64,000 bases of DNA, from NCBI RefSeq assembly GCF_051251125.1, contig NZ_JBPCZL010000013.1. One strand, written 5' to 3'. How positions within the stretch are numbered: the stretch's first letter is position 1; every line of letters starts with the position of its first letter. The notes beneath the pieces are model-generated. The model searched no databases. It worked only from the letters and a program-made list of their open reading frames with translations, and had not been told where the DNA came from. Source of the stretch: Carnimonas bestiolae (GTDB lineage: Bacteria > Pseudomonadota > Gammaproteobacteria > Pseudomonadales > Halomonadaceae). Shown here piece by piece: positions 48,890-57,262 of this stretch. The translations under genes were made by a program, and so were the position numbers.

Positions 48890-49525
48890 ATGATGGAGTT
48901 GTTGCCCTTGATGTTGATACATCTGGGGGTGCTAATCTCGCCAGGGCCTGATTTTTTATTCGTCGCTCAAACCTCTGTCCAGCGCGGGTTAAGACAAGCC
49001 TTTGTCGCCGCCCTGGGGGTGGTGCTGGGTATTTTGGGGTGGGCGACACTGGCAGTGACCGGGCTGTCGATTCTGGTCTCGGTCAGGCCCATTCATATCG
49101 TGATATCGGTGTTGGGTGCCGTCTATATCCTATGGTTGGGCGTGCAGTTGATTCGCGCAGGGCGTGGTAACGCTAACAAGAGCGATAGCGGGCCTGTAGC
49201 GGAAGGCGATCAAGTGCACACCGTTGCCGGCTATGGGCAAAGTTTCCTTAAAGGGCTCTTTACCAACCTGTCCAATCCCAAGGCGGTGGTGTACTTCGGC
49301 AGTATATTCTCGCTGTTTATTCAGCCTGACATGGGCACGTTCTCACGCTATCTGATCGTTGCGGTAGTGGTGGTCGAGTCCCTGTTGTTCTTTCTGCTGG
49401 TGGCGCGCACGTTCTCGTTTGCTGGTGTACGGCAGTTTTACGAACGCAACAGCGCTACGATCGATCTGATCACCGGCATTGTATTCGTCATATTCGCGGT
49501 GGTGATTGCGGCGACGCTGTTGTGA
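48890..49525 (+). CDS. LysE/RhtB family amino-acid exporter
   Basis: A 211-residue inner-membrane protein with about six hydrophobic segments and the LysE/RhtB opening 'PLMLIHLGVLISPGPDFLFVAQTSVQRGLRQAFVAALGVVLG'; 'GLFTNLSNPKAVVYFGSIF' is also diagnostic. It probably exports amino acids such as threonine or homoserine; the substrate cannot be read from sequence. MM at the start leaves two possible initiation codons three bases apart. Confidence 0.9.
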   Translation: MMELLPLMLIHLGVLISPGPDFLFVAQTSVQRGLRQAFVAALGVVLGILGWATLAVTGLSILVSVRPIHIVISVLGAVYILWLGVQLIRAGRGNANKSDSGPVAEGDQVHTVAGYGQSFLKGLFTNLSNPKAVVYFGSIFSLFIQPDMGTFSRYLIVAVVVVESLLFFLLVARTFSFAGVRQFYERNSATIDLITGIVFVIFAVVIAATLL

Positions 49526-49739
49526 TAAACGTCCGTTGCATGAAGTCACTTAACCTGAAGGCACAATTTAACGACTAGGTGGGTTCGCCTCTGGCTATCG
49601 GGAAGAAAACCAAGTAGAATTTCCGCAATTTGGCTTCGGGCAAGGTTTGCCCCCGCGCAAGGCTCGGCGGTCCGAGTGAACGCCATCCAGGAATGGTCAC
49701 TAATGTTACTGTCGATGCCTTGAAAGATGCGCACGGAAG

Positions 49740-49774
49740 CGGGATGAAACCTTCGGGATTCGTCCCGTTTTTTT
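49740..49774 (+). terminator. Hairpin with UUCG loop in the carA leader
   Basis: CGGGATGAAACC-TTCG-GGATTCGTCCCG followed by a run of T lies 115 bp before carA. A 67-codon frame from ATG 49693 runs through it and ends overlapping the carA TTG. It could end the upstream transcript or act as an attenuator of carA. The remaining gap 49526-49739 holds no recognised gene. Confidence 0.6.
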
Positions 49775-49888
49775 ACGCCCAAGCCGGAGGCACAGCACCT
49801 TTCACATTTATACGTTCAGCGTTGGTCGAACGCCGCAAGTGCGGCGCTTTAGGCGCGCTGAGCCACGCATGCATCGGAGGATGGCGCC

Positions 49889-51040
49889 TTGAATAACCCC
49901 GCGATACTGGCCTTGGCGGATGGCAGTGTGTTCCGTGGAATCTCTATCGGGGCCGATGGTCAGACCAGTGGTGAAGTCGTGTTCAACACGGCAATGACCG
50001 GCTATCAGGAAATCCTCACCGATCCCTCCTATCTGCGACAGATCGTTACCCTTACCTACCCCCACATCGGCAATACCGGCATTAATGCTGAAGATGTCGA
50101 ATCAGCGCAGGTGTGCGCGGCTGGGCTGGTCATTCGTGATCTTCCTCGCCTCGCTAGCAGCTTCCGCAGTCAGCAAGCGCTCGACGAATATCTGCGCGCG
50201 CAGGGTAAGGTGGGCATCGCTGATATCGACACGCGTAGGCTAACCCGCCTGCTGCGTGATAAAGGGGCGCAAAACGGCGCTATTCTGGCGGGCAGCGCGG
50301 CCCAGGGCGACGATGCCGCTGAACGCGCTATCGCGCTGGCGCGTGAGTTTCCCGGGCTCAAGGGCATGGACCTGGCGCGTGAAGTCTCGACCAAAGAGCG
50401 CCTTGAGTGGCACCAAGGTCAGTGGACGCTGGGTAAGGGCTACAGCAAGTCAGAAGAGCTCGAGCTTCCTTATCATGTTGTCGCTTACGACTTCGGCACC
50501 AAATACAACATTTTGCGGATGCTGACCGAACGCGGCTGTCGACTGACTATCGTGCCCGCTGAAACCAGCGCAGAAGAAGTGCTGGCGCTCAATCCCGATG
50601 GCGTATTCCTGGCTAACGGCCCCGGCGACCCCGAGCCCTGCGACTATGCCATCAATGCGATCAAGGTGTTTTGCGAACGCAAACTACCGGTATTCGGTAT
50701 TTGCCTCGGGCACCAGCTGCTGTCGCTGGCAAGCGGCGCGCAAACGGTCAAAATGGTCAACGGTCACCACGGTGCCAACCATCCGGTGCTCGATATCGAC
50801 AGCGGCAAAGTGCTGATTACCAGTCAAAACCACGGCTTCGCGACCGATGAGAACACGCTGCCTGACAACTTGCGCGCCACCCATCGCTCGCTGTTTGATG
50901 GCACCCTGCAAGGGGTAGAGCGCACCGATTGTCCAGCGTTCAGCTTCCAGGGGCATCCGGAAGCAAGCCCCGGTCCACAGGATATGGCGCCGCTGTTTGA
51001 TCGCTTCGTCGCCATCCTGGCCGAACGCGCCAACGCCTGA
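49889..51040 (+). CDS. carA: Carbamoyl phosphate synthase small subunit CarA
   Basis: A 383-residue glutaminase subunit that supplies ammonia to CarB for carbamoyl phosphate, shared by arginine and pyrimidine synthesis. The N-terminal domain opens 'PAILALADGSVFRG', and the class I amidotransferase domain contains the nucleophile Cys in FGICLGHQLL and 'FQGHPEASPGP'. The start is TTG after GGAGG, as in Pseudomonas carA; no ATG fits the conserved N-terminus. Confidence 0.97.
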   Translation: MNNPAILALADGSVFRGISIGADGQTSGEVVFNTAMTGYQEILTDPSYLRQIVTLTYPHIGNTGINAEDVESAQVCAAGLVIRDLPRLASSFRSQQALDEYLRAQGKVGIADIDTRRLTRLLRDKGAQNGAILAGSAAQGDDAAERAIALAREFPGLKGMDLAREVSTKERLEWHQGQWTLGKGYSKSEELELPYHVVAYDFGTKYNILRMLTERGCRLTIVPAETSAEEVLALNPDGVFLANGPGDPEPCDYAINAIKVFCERKLPVFGICLGHQLLSLASGAQTVKMVNGHHGANHPVLDIDSGKVLITSQNHGFATDENTLPDNLRATHRSLFDGTLQGVERTDCPAFSFQGHPEASPGPQDMAPLFDRFVAILAERANA

Positions 51041-51133
51041 TTTAGCTGACTGCGCAGGTGCGGCTGCGCAGCTACCACATTCCAAGCGCTGGGCCGTTTG
51101 CCCGGCACTTCATCGCAGAACGCGGGAAACGTC

Positions 51134-54100
51134 ATGCCTAAACGTACTGACATAAAAAGCATCCTGATTATCGGCGCTGGCCCTATTGTTATCGGTCAGG
51201 CCTGCGAATTCGACTACTCCGGCGCTCAGGCCTGTAAGGCACTGCGCGAGGAAGGCATTCGCGTCATTCTGGTCAACTCCAACCCAGCCACCATCATGAC
51301 CGATCCGGTCATGGCCGACGCCACCTACATCGAGCCGATCACCTGGCAAGCGGTAGAGCGCATCATCGACAAAGAGCGTCCTGATGCAGTACTGCCGACC
51401 ATGGGCGGGCAAACCGCGCTTAACTGCGCGCTCGACCTTGAGCGCCATGGCGTGCTGAAGAAATACGGCGTCGAGATGATTGGTGCCAACGCCGACACGA
51501 TCGATAAAGCCGAAGATCGCGATCGCTTCGATAAAGCGATGCGTAAGATTGGCCTCGAAACGCCGCGTGCGCGCGTTGGTCATAGCATGGAAGAAGCGTG
51601 GGAAATTCAGGCCGAGGTCGGCTTTCCCTGCATTATTCGTCCGTCCTTCACCATGGGCGGCTCGGGTGGCGGTGTCGCGTATAACCGCGAAGAGTTCGAA
51701 GAAATCTGCCGGCGCGGGTTCGACCTTTCGCCGACTCACGAGCTGCTGATCGACGAATCGCTGCTCGGTTGGAAGGAGTACGAGATGGAGGTCGTTCGTG
51801 ATAAGAACGACAACTGCATCATCATCTGCTCCATCGAAAACTTCGATCCGATGGGTATTCATACCGGTGATTCGATTACCGTGGCACCCGCGCAAACGCT
51901 CACCGACAAGGAATACCAAGTGATGCGCGACGCCTCTCTCGCGGTGCTGCGCGAGATCGGTGTGGAAACCGGCGGTTCCAACGTGCAGTTCGGGATCGAT
52001 CCAGAGACCGGGCGCATGGTAGTCATCGAAATGAACCCGCGCGTCAGCCGTTCTTCGGCACTGGCGTCGAAAGCGACCGGCTTCCCGATTGCCAAGATCG
52101 CGGCCAAGCTTGCTATTGGCTACACCCTCGATGAGCTGCAGAACGATATCACCGGTGGTGCAACACCGGCGTCATTCGAGCCCTCCATCGACTACGTGGT
52201 TACCAAGATTCCGCGCTTTACCTTCGAAAAATTCCCCCAGGCCAACGATCGTCTGACCACGCAAATGAAGTCGGTGGGCGAGGTCATGGCGATTGGACGT
52301 TCGTTCCAGGAATCCTTGCAGAAGGCGCTGCGAGGGCTGGAAACCGGCGTCGACGGGCTGGACGCCAAGCTTGAAAACTTCGACGCAGAAAGCATCAATC
52401 TGCTTAAGGGCGAGCTACAGCGCGCCGGCAGCGATCGCATCTTCTACGTGGCGGACGCTTTCCGTGCGGGCTTCACGCTCGATCAGGTGTTCGATCTTAC
52501 CTGGATTGACCGCTGGTTCCTGAGTCAGTTGGAAGAGCTGGTGCAGGCTGAACAGCGTATTAGCGCTGGCTCGCTCGAACAGCTCGATGCCAACCTGCTC
52601 TATCGCGTGAAACGCATGGGCTTCTCCGACGCTCGTCTGGCCACGCTGCTGGGCATCTCCGAGAAAGAGGTGCGCTCGCACCGCCATGCGCTGAACATTC
52701 GTCCGGTATACAAGCGCGTCGATACCTGCGCCGCGGAATTCGCCACCTCTACGGCCTACATGTATTCGACCTACGAGGAAGAGTGCGAGGCAAACCCCAG
52801 CGATAAGCCGAAAATCATGGTGCTGGGCGGTGGTCCAAATCGCATTGGTCAGGGCATTGAATTCGACTACTGCTGCGTTCATGCCGCGCTTGCGATGCGC
52901 GAAGATGGCTACGAAACCATCATGGTCAATTGCAACCCGGAAACGGTTTCTACCGATTACGATACCTCGGATCGTCTCTACTTCGAGCCAGTAACGCTCG
53001 AGGACGTGCTGGAAGTTGTCGATAAAGAGAAACCGAAGGGTGTGATCGTGCAGTTTGGCGGCCAAACGCCGCTGAAGCTGGCGCGTGATCTTGAGGCTGC
53101 TGGTGTGCCCATTATCGGCACCACCCCCGATGCCATCGATCGCGCCGAAGACCGCGAGCGTTTCCAGCAGATGATCGACAAGCTGGGGCTCAAGCAGCCG
53201 CCCAATGCAACGGCGCGCAGTTTCGACGAAGCCTTCGCCAAGGCCGAGGGCATTGGCTATCCGCTGGTGGTACGTCCCTCCTATGTGCTGGGCGGCCGTG
53301 CGATGGAAATCGTCTATACGCCTCAGGAGCTTGAGCGCTACATGACATCGGCGGTCAAGGTCTCCAACGACAGCCCGGTACTGCTCGACCACTTCTTGTC
53401 GGCGGCGGTCGAAATTGACATCGATGCCGTTAGCGACGGCCAACAGGTGGTGATCGGCGGCGTTATGCAGCACGTCGAGCAGGCCGGTGTGCACTCGGGA
53501 GACTCCGCGTGTTCACTGCCGCCTTACTCGCTGCCGCAGAACGTGCAGGACGACATGCGTGAGCAGGTCAAAGCCATGGCCAGAGAGCTGGGCGTGGTGG
53601 GGCTGATGAACGTGCAGTTGGCCTGGCAGGATGATGAAATCTATATCATCGAGGTGAATCCACGCGCCTCGCGCACCGTGCCCTTCGTCTCGAAGTGCAT
53701 TGGCACCTCTCTGGCCCAGATTGCCGCCCGTTGTATGGAAGGCACCAGCCTTGAAGCCCAAGGATTCACTGAAGAAGTGATTCCTTCCTTCTATAGCGTT
53801 AAGGAAGCAGTGTTCCCGTTTGCCAAGTTCATTGGTGTCGACCCCATTCTGTCACCGGAAATGAAGTCCACCGGCGAAGTCATGGGTAGCGGACGCACCT
53901 TTGCCGAAGCATTCTTCAAGGCTCAACTGGGCGCTAGCGAGCCAATTCCGTCACTGGCGAAGGACGGCAAAAAGGTGGCGTTCCTGTCGGTACGTGACCC
54001 CGACAAATCGGGTATTACCGGAGTGGCACAGTCTCTGATAACATTGGGGTTCGATCTGATCGCCACCCGCGGGACCGCCCAGGCTCTTTCGTCTGCCGGG

Positions 54101-54370
54101 CTCCCCGTACAGCCTGTCAACAAGGTGTCCGAAGGTCGTCCTCACATCGTCGACGCACTCAAGAACGGCGAAGTGGACTACATCGTTAATACCACCGAAG
54201 GTCGACAGGCCATCAACGATTCTTCCGAGATTCGCCGTACTGCCCTTGCCAATAAAGTGCCCTATGCGACTACGCTAGCGGGCGCTCGCGCTGTTTGTTT
54301 GGCGCTCGAATACGGCGATCAGATCACGGTACGGCGGCTCAAGGATCTTCATGCAGGAGATTTGGCATGA
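51134..54370 (+). CDS. carB: Carbamoyl phosphate synthase large subunit CarB
   Basis: A 1078-residue enzyme with two homologous ATP-grasp halves (about 1-550 and 551-935) and a C-terminal allosteric MGS-like domain. It makes carbamoyl phosphate from bicarbonate, ammonia and two ATP. It opens MPKRTDIKSILIIGAGPIVIGQACEFDYSG. 'NPRVSRSSALASKATG' and 'NPRASRTVPFVSKCIG' mark the two halves. Its last codons overlap the greA start (ATGA). Confidence 0.99.
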   Translation: MPKRTDIKSILIIGAGPIVIGQACEFDYSGAQACKALREEGIRVILVNSNPATIMTDPVMADATYIEPITWQAVERIIDKERPDAVLPTMGGQTALNCALDLERHGVLKKYGVEMIGANADTIDKAEDRDRFDKAMRKIGLETPRARVGHSMEEAWEIQAEVGFPCIIRPSFTMGGSGGGVAYNREEFEEICRRGFDLSPTHELLIDESLLGWKEYEMEVVRDKNDNCIIICSIENFDPMGIHTGDSITVAPAQTLTDKEYQVMRDASLAVLREIGVETGGSNVQFGIDPETGRMVVIEMNPRVSRSSALASKATGFPIAKIAAKLAIGYTLDELQNDITGGATPASFEPSIDYVVTKIPRFTFEKFPQANDRLTTQMKSVGEVMAIGRSFQESLQKALRGLETGVDGLDAKLENFDAESINLLKGELQRAGSDRIFYVADAFRAGFTLDQVFDLTWIDRWFLSQLEELVQAEQRISAGSLEQLDANLLYRVKRMGFSDARLATLLGISEKEVRSHRHALNIRPVYKRVDTCAAEFATSTAYMYSTYEEECEANPSDKPKIMVLGGGPNRIGQGIEFDYCCVHAALAMREDGYETIMVNCNPETVSTDYDTSDRLYFEPVTLEDVLEVVDKEKPKGVIVQFGGQTPLKLARDLEAAGVPIIGTTPDAIDRAEDRERFQQMIDKLGLKQPPNATARSFDEAFAKAEGIGYPLVVRPSYVLGGRAMEIVYTPQELERYMTSAVKVSNDSPVLLDHFLSAAVEIDIDAVSDGQQVVIGGVMQHVEQAGVHSGDSACSLPPYSLPQNVQDDMREQVKAMARELGVVGLMNVQLAWQDDEIYIIEVNPRASRTVPFVSKCIGTSLAQIAARCMEGTSLEAQGFTEEVIPSFYSVKEAVFPFAKFIGVDPILSPEMKSTGEVMGSGRTFAEAFFKAQLGASEPIPSLAKDGKKVAFLSVRDPDKSGITGVAQSLITLGFDLIATRGTAQALSSAGLPVQPVNKVSEGRPHIVDALKNGEVDYIVNTTEGRQAINDSSEIRRTALANKVPYATTLAGARAVCLALEYGDQITVRRLKDLHAGDLA

Positions 54371-54843
54371 TCAAAGTGCCTATGACCGTTGAGGGCGAAC
54401 GCCGCCTTCGCGAAGAACTGAAAGAGTTAAAAACCGTCGAGCGCCCCAATATCATTGCGGCTATCGCTGAAGCGCGCGAACACGGTGATTTGAAGGAAAA
54501 CGCCGAGTACCACTCGGCGCGTGAGCAGCAGGGGTTTGTTGAAGCGCGTATCAAGGAGATCGAGGGCAAGCTGTCGGCTTCGCAAGTGATCGACGTTAAA
54601 ACGATGCCGAAAACCGGTAAGGTTATTTTCGGGGTCACGGTAACGCTTGAGAATCTCGATACCGATGAAACCGTGCGCTATCGCATTGTTGGCGAGGATG
54701 AAGCCAATATCAAAAATGGCCTGCTGTCGGTAACGTCTCCCATCGCGCGAGCCTTGATCGGCAAGGAAGAGGGCGATGTGGTGCTGGTGCGTACTCCTGG
54801 TGGTGATGTCGAGTACGAGATCAGCGACGTTGAGCATCTGTAA
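54367..54843 (+). CDS. greA: Transcription elongation factor GreA
   Basis: A 158-residue factor that stimulates cleavage of backtracked RNA in RNA polymerase. The N-terminal coiled coil carries 'IAEAREHGDLKENAEYHSAREQQGFVEARI', with the acidic tip, and the C-terminal FKBP-like domain ends 'TPGGDVEYEISDVEHL'. Its ATG overlaps the carB stop. Confidence 0.98.
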   Translation: MIKVPMTVEGERRLREELKELKTVERPNIIAAIAEAREHGDLKENAEYHSAREQQGFVEARIKEIEGKLSASQVIDVKTMPKTGKVIFGVTVTLENLDTDETVRYRIVGEDEANIKNGLLSVTSPIARALIGKEEGDVVLVRTPGGDVEYEISDVEHL

Positions 54844-54880
54844 TGCTGACGCATCCTGATTGACGCGTCCGACGCGACGC

Positions 54881-54914
54881 AAAGCGCCCACGGTATTTCC
54901 GCTGGGCGCTTTTT
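54881..54914 (+). terminator. Terminator after greA
   Basis: AAAGCGCCCA / TGGGCGCTTTTT hairpin, ending the carAB-greA operon. Confidence 0.9.
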
Positions 54915-54978
54915 CTTGATGCTAAGGCTACAATAAGCTTAATAATAACCACGCTATCAGGTGTTCTGGAGAGACGTT

Positions 54979-55779
54979 ATGGAGTTCGTACTGTACATGG
55001 TGGTCGGGGCATGCTCAGGCGTGCTGGCCGGCCTGTTCGGAGTGGGCGGCGGCATTATTATCGTGCCCGCGCTAGTGTTTGCCTTCAAGGCTCAGGGAAT
55101 CGACCCATCGGTACTGACTCAGTTGGCAGTGGGCACATCGCTCGCTGTTATCTTGTTCACGTCGATTAACTCGGTAATGGGGCATCAGAAGAAAGGCGCG
55201 GTGCGTTGGGACATTTTCAAGTGGATGGTCATTGGTATCCTGATCGGCGCTGTGCTCGGCTCGTTGACTGCCACCTGGATTCCCGGCGATAAGCTGCAGC
55301 TGATTATCGGTATCTTCGCGATATGCATGGCGATTCAGATGGCGCTGAATCTCAAGCCGAAAAGCGATCCCGCGCAGGACCAGCAGCACATCACCATCAA
55401 ACCGCTGTGGCTGCAGATAGCTGGCCTGATTATCGGCTGGGCATCGGCCATCTTCGGTGTGGGCGGTGGTTCGCTAACAGTGCCTGCGCTATCGTGGAAG
55501 GGTATTCCGATGCGTCAGGCTGTCGCCACCTCTGCGGCAGGCGGCATGCCGATTGCGCTATTCAGCGCGATTTCCTTCATGTTCTTCGGCTGGGGGAATC
55601 CGAGCCTGCCGAACTGGAGTCTCGGCTTCGTCTATTTGCCCGCGCTGGTGGGCATGGCGATCATGAGTATGCTATTTGCCCGAGTGGGTGTAATGCTGGC
55701 GCATCGGCTGTCGCAGAAGATGCTGCGCTGGCTGTTCGCTGCGCTGCTGTTTTGCGTCGGGCTGAGCTTTATTCTGTAG
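54979..55779 (+). CDS. TauE/SafE family membrane exporter
   Basis: A 266-residue protein with about eight membrane segments in two repeated halves, each beginning with a Gly-rich motif ('GACSGVLAGLFGVGGGIIIVPAL', 'GWASAIFGVGGGSLTVPALSWKGI'), characteristic of TauE/SafE (DUF81) anion or sulfonate exporters. The substrate is unknown. The start MEFVLYM follows a GGAGAG site. Confidence 0.93.
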   Translation: MEFVLYMVVGACSGVLAGLFGVGGGIIIVPALVFAFKAQGIDPSVLTQLAVGTSLAVILFTSINSVMGHQKKGAVRWDIFKWMVIGILIGAVLGSLTATWIPGDKLQLIIGIFAICMAIQMALNLKPKSDPAQDQQHITIKPLWLQIAGLIIGWASAIFGVGGGSLTVPALSWKGIPMRQAVATSAAGGMPIALFSAISFMFFGWGNPSLPNWSLGFVYLPALVGMAIMSMLFARVGVMLAHRLSQKMLRWLFAALLFCVGLSFIL

Positions 55780-55837
55780 GCGGGAAGCGCGCTGCTCCGC
55801 AAGTGTTCGAAGGCGGAGTAGCGCAAGCTGTGGTCAA

Positions 55838-56164
55838 TCAGCTGAAGCGGCGAACGTTCGACAGACGCTGCGGAGTGTCGGGGTTGGGGCGATAAAGCAG
55901 CGCCATTTTGCCGATCTTCTGCACCAACTCGGCTTTGGAATGATCGCATAGTGCATTCAGCTGCTCTTCTCGTTCGTCACGTTCACGACTCATCAGTTTG
56001 ACCTTGATAAGTTCGTGGTCGCTTAGCGCGCGGTCAAGCTCTGCCAGTGCACCCTCGCTAATGCCGTTTTCGGAGATTTGAACAACGGGATCAAGGTGGT
56101 GGCCAATGGCCCGGAAGCTTTTCTTTTGAGCGCTGGTCAGCTTTTGAGTTGAATGTTGCGGCAT
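55838..56164 (-). CDS. yhbY: YhbY family ribosome assembly RNA-binding protein
   Basis: A 108-residue CRM/KH-like protein ('LTSAQKKSFRAIGHHLDPVVQISENGISEGALAELDRALSDHELIKVKL') that binds 50S precursor particles. It is divergent from rlmE, as in E. coli and Pseudomonas. Confidence 0.95.
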   Translation of the reverse strand: MPQHSTQKLTSAQKKSFRAIGHHLDPVVQISENGISEGALAELDRALSDHELIKVKLMSRERDEREEQLNALCDHSKAELVQKIGKMALLYRPNPDTPQRLSNVRRFS

Positions 56165-56307
56165 GGTAGTTTGTGACGCCTGTAACGGTGGCTTTTATCG
56201 GCTTCCAAGTGTAACGCACCCAGCTATTCAGTGGATAGTGAAAGCGCCGCCAGCCTCATCGGATTCGATAGCTGAGCAGCACGTGGTGCAATGGTTTTCA
56301 ATTTCAG

Positions 56308-57009
56308 GTGAATCTCGTGTCTCGCACTTCCGACGGTAACAGCGGTCGCAACAAAGAAGGTGGCGACTCTTCCGCCAAGCGTAAACATTCGGCCAGCCGA
56401 TCCAGTGCGGGGTGGCTCAAGGAACACTTCGATGATCCTTACGTTAAACAGTCATGGGTCGACGGTTATCGCTCGCGAGCGAGCTATAAGCTTCTAGAGA
56501 TCGATGACAAGGATAAGCTGCTTTCCCCAGGCATGACGGTCATCGACCTGGGCGCTGCACCGGGCGGCTGGAGCCAGGTAGTGGCGAAGCGTATCGGCGA
56601 TACTGGTCGGGTAGTGGCGTCCGATATCCTTGAGATGGAAGCGCTGGCGGGGGTGCAGTTCGTACAGGGTGATTTCACTGAAGATGCTGTGCTGGAAGCC
56701 ATTCTGGAGCTGGTCGGCGACACCAAAGTGGATTTGGTGATCTCCGACATGGCGCCCAACATGAGCGGCCAAAATGCGATCGATCAGCCCGGTGCCATGT
56801 ACCTCGTTGAGCTTGCGCTCGATTTGGCTCGGCAGGTGCTAAAGCCCAACGGCAATTTTCTGGCGAAGGTTTTTCAGGGCGAGGGGTTCGAACCTTATCT
56901 CAAGGACCTGCGCTCCTCTTTTGCCAAGGTAATGACCCGCAAACCCGCTGCATCTCGCGCTCGCTCGCGTGAGGTATATTTGTTGGGCAAGGGCTTCAAA
57001 GGGGAATAG
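56308..57009 (+). CDS. rlmE: 23S rRNA 2'-O-ribose U2552 methyltransferase RlmE
   Basis: A 233-residue FtsJ/RrmJ methyltransferase acting late in 50S maturation. The SAM motif reads 'VIDLGAAPGGWSQV', with 'DLVISDMAPNMSG', and 'KVFQGEGFEPYLKDLR' carrying the catalytic Lys. The GTG start gives about 25 extra basic residues before 'RSSAGWLKEHFDDPYVKQ'; GTG three codons later is also possible. It lies upstream of ftsH, the usual heat-shock pair. Confidence 0.96.
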   Translation: MNLVSRTSDGNSGRNKEGGDSSAKRKHSASRSSAGWLKEHFDDPYVKQSWVDGYRSRASYKLLEIDDKDKLLSPGMTVIDLGAAPGGWSQVVAKRIGDTGRVVASDILEMEALAGVQFVQGDFTEDAVLEAILELVGDTKVDLVISDMAPNMSGQNAIDQPGAMYLVELALDLARQVLKPNGNFLAKVFQGEGFEPYLKDLRSSFAKVMTRKPAASRARSREVYLLGKGFKGE

Positions 57010-57262
57010 GTGCGCTCGCAATATTCTTTCTGAATGTTTTTGCTAGTTGCAAGTTCTCGGTTTAATCCCCATTTGATGTACCATGGTAACAGTATGCGGG
57101 TCCAAGACAGCGCATGCGGTATTTCGCCTTATTATTATAAGGCTTAGCTAAGGTATTTACAGGCCGCGACGTCTGAGTCGTCCGTCGCTCCCGAAGGTGC
57201 AGTAAAGAATTGGGCTGTTTCCGGAATCCGACCGCGCAGCCGTAGCGAAGTGAGGGTGTCTC

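Noticed and set aside
52415..53494. 359-codon minus-strand frame opposite carB
   Set aside because: A shadow of high-G+C carB coding sequence, with a composition (His/Arg/Asp-rich) unlike real proteins.
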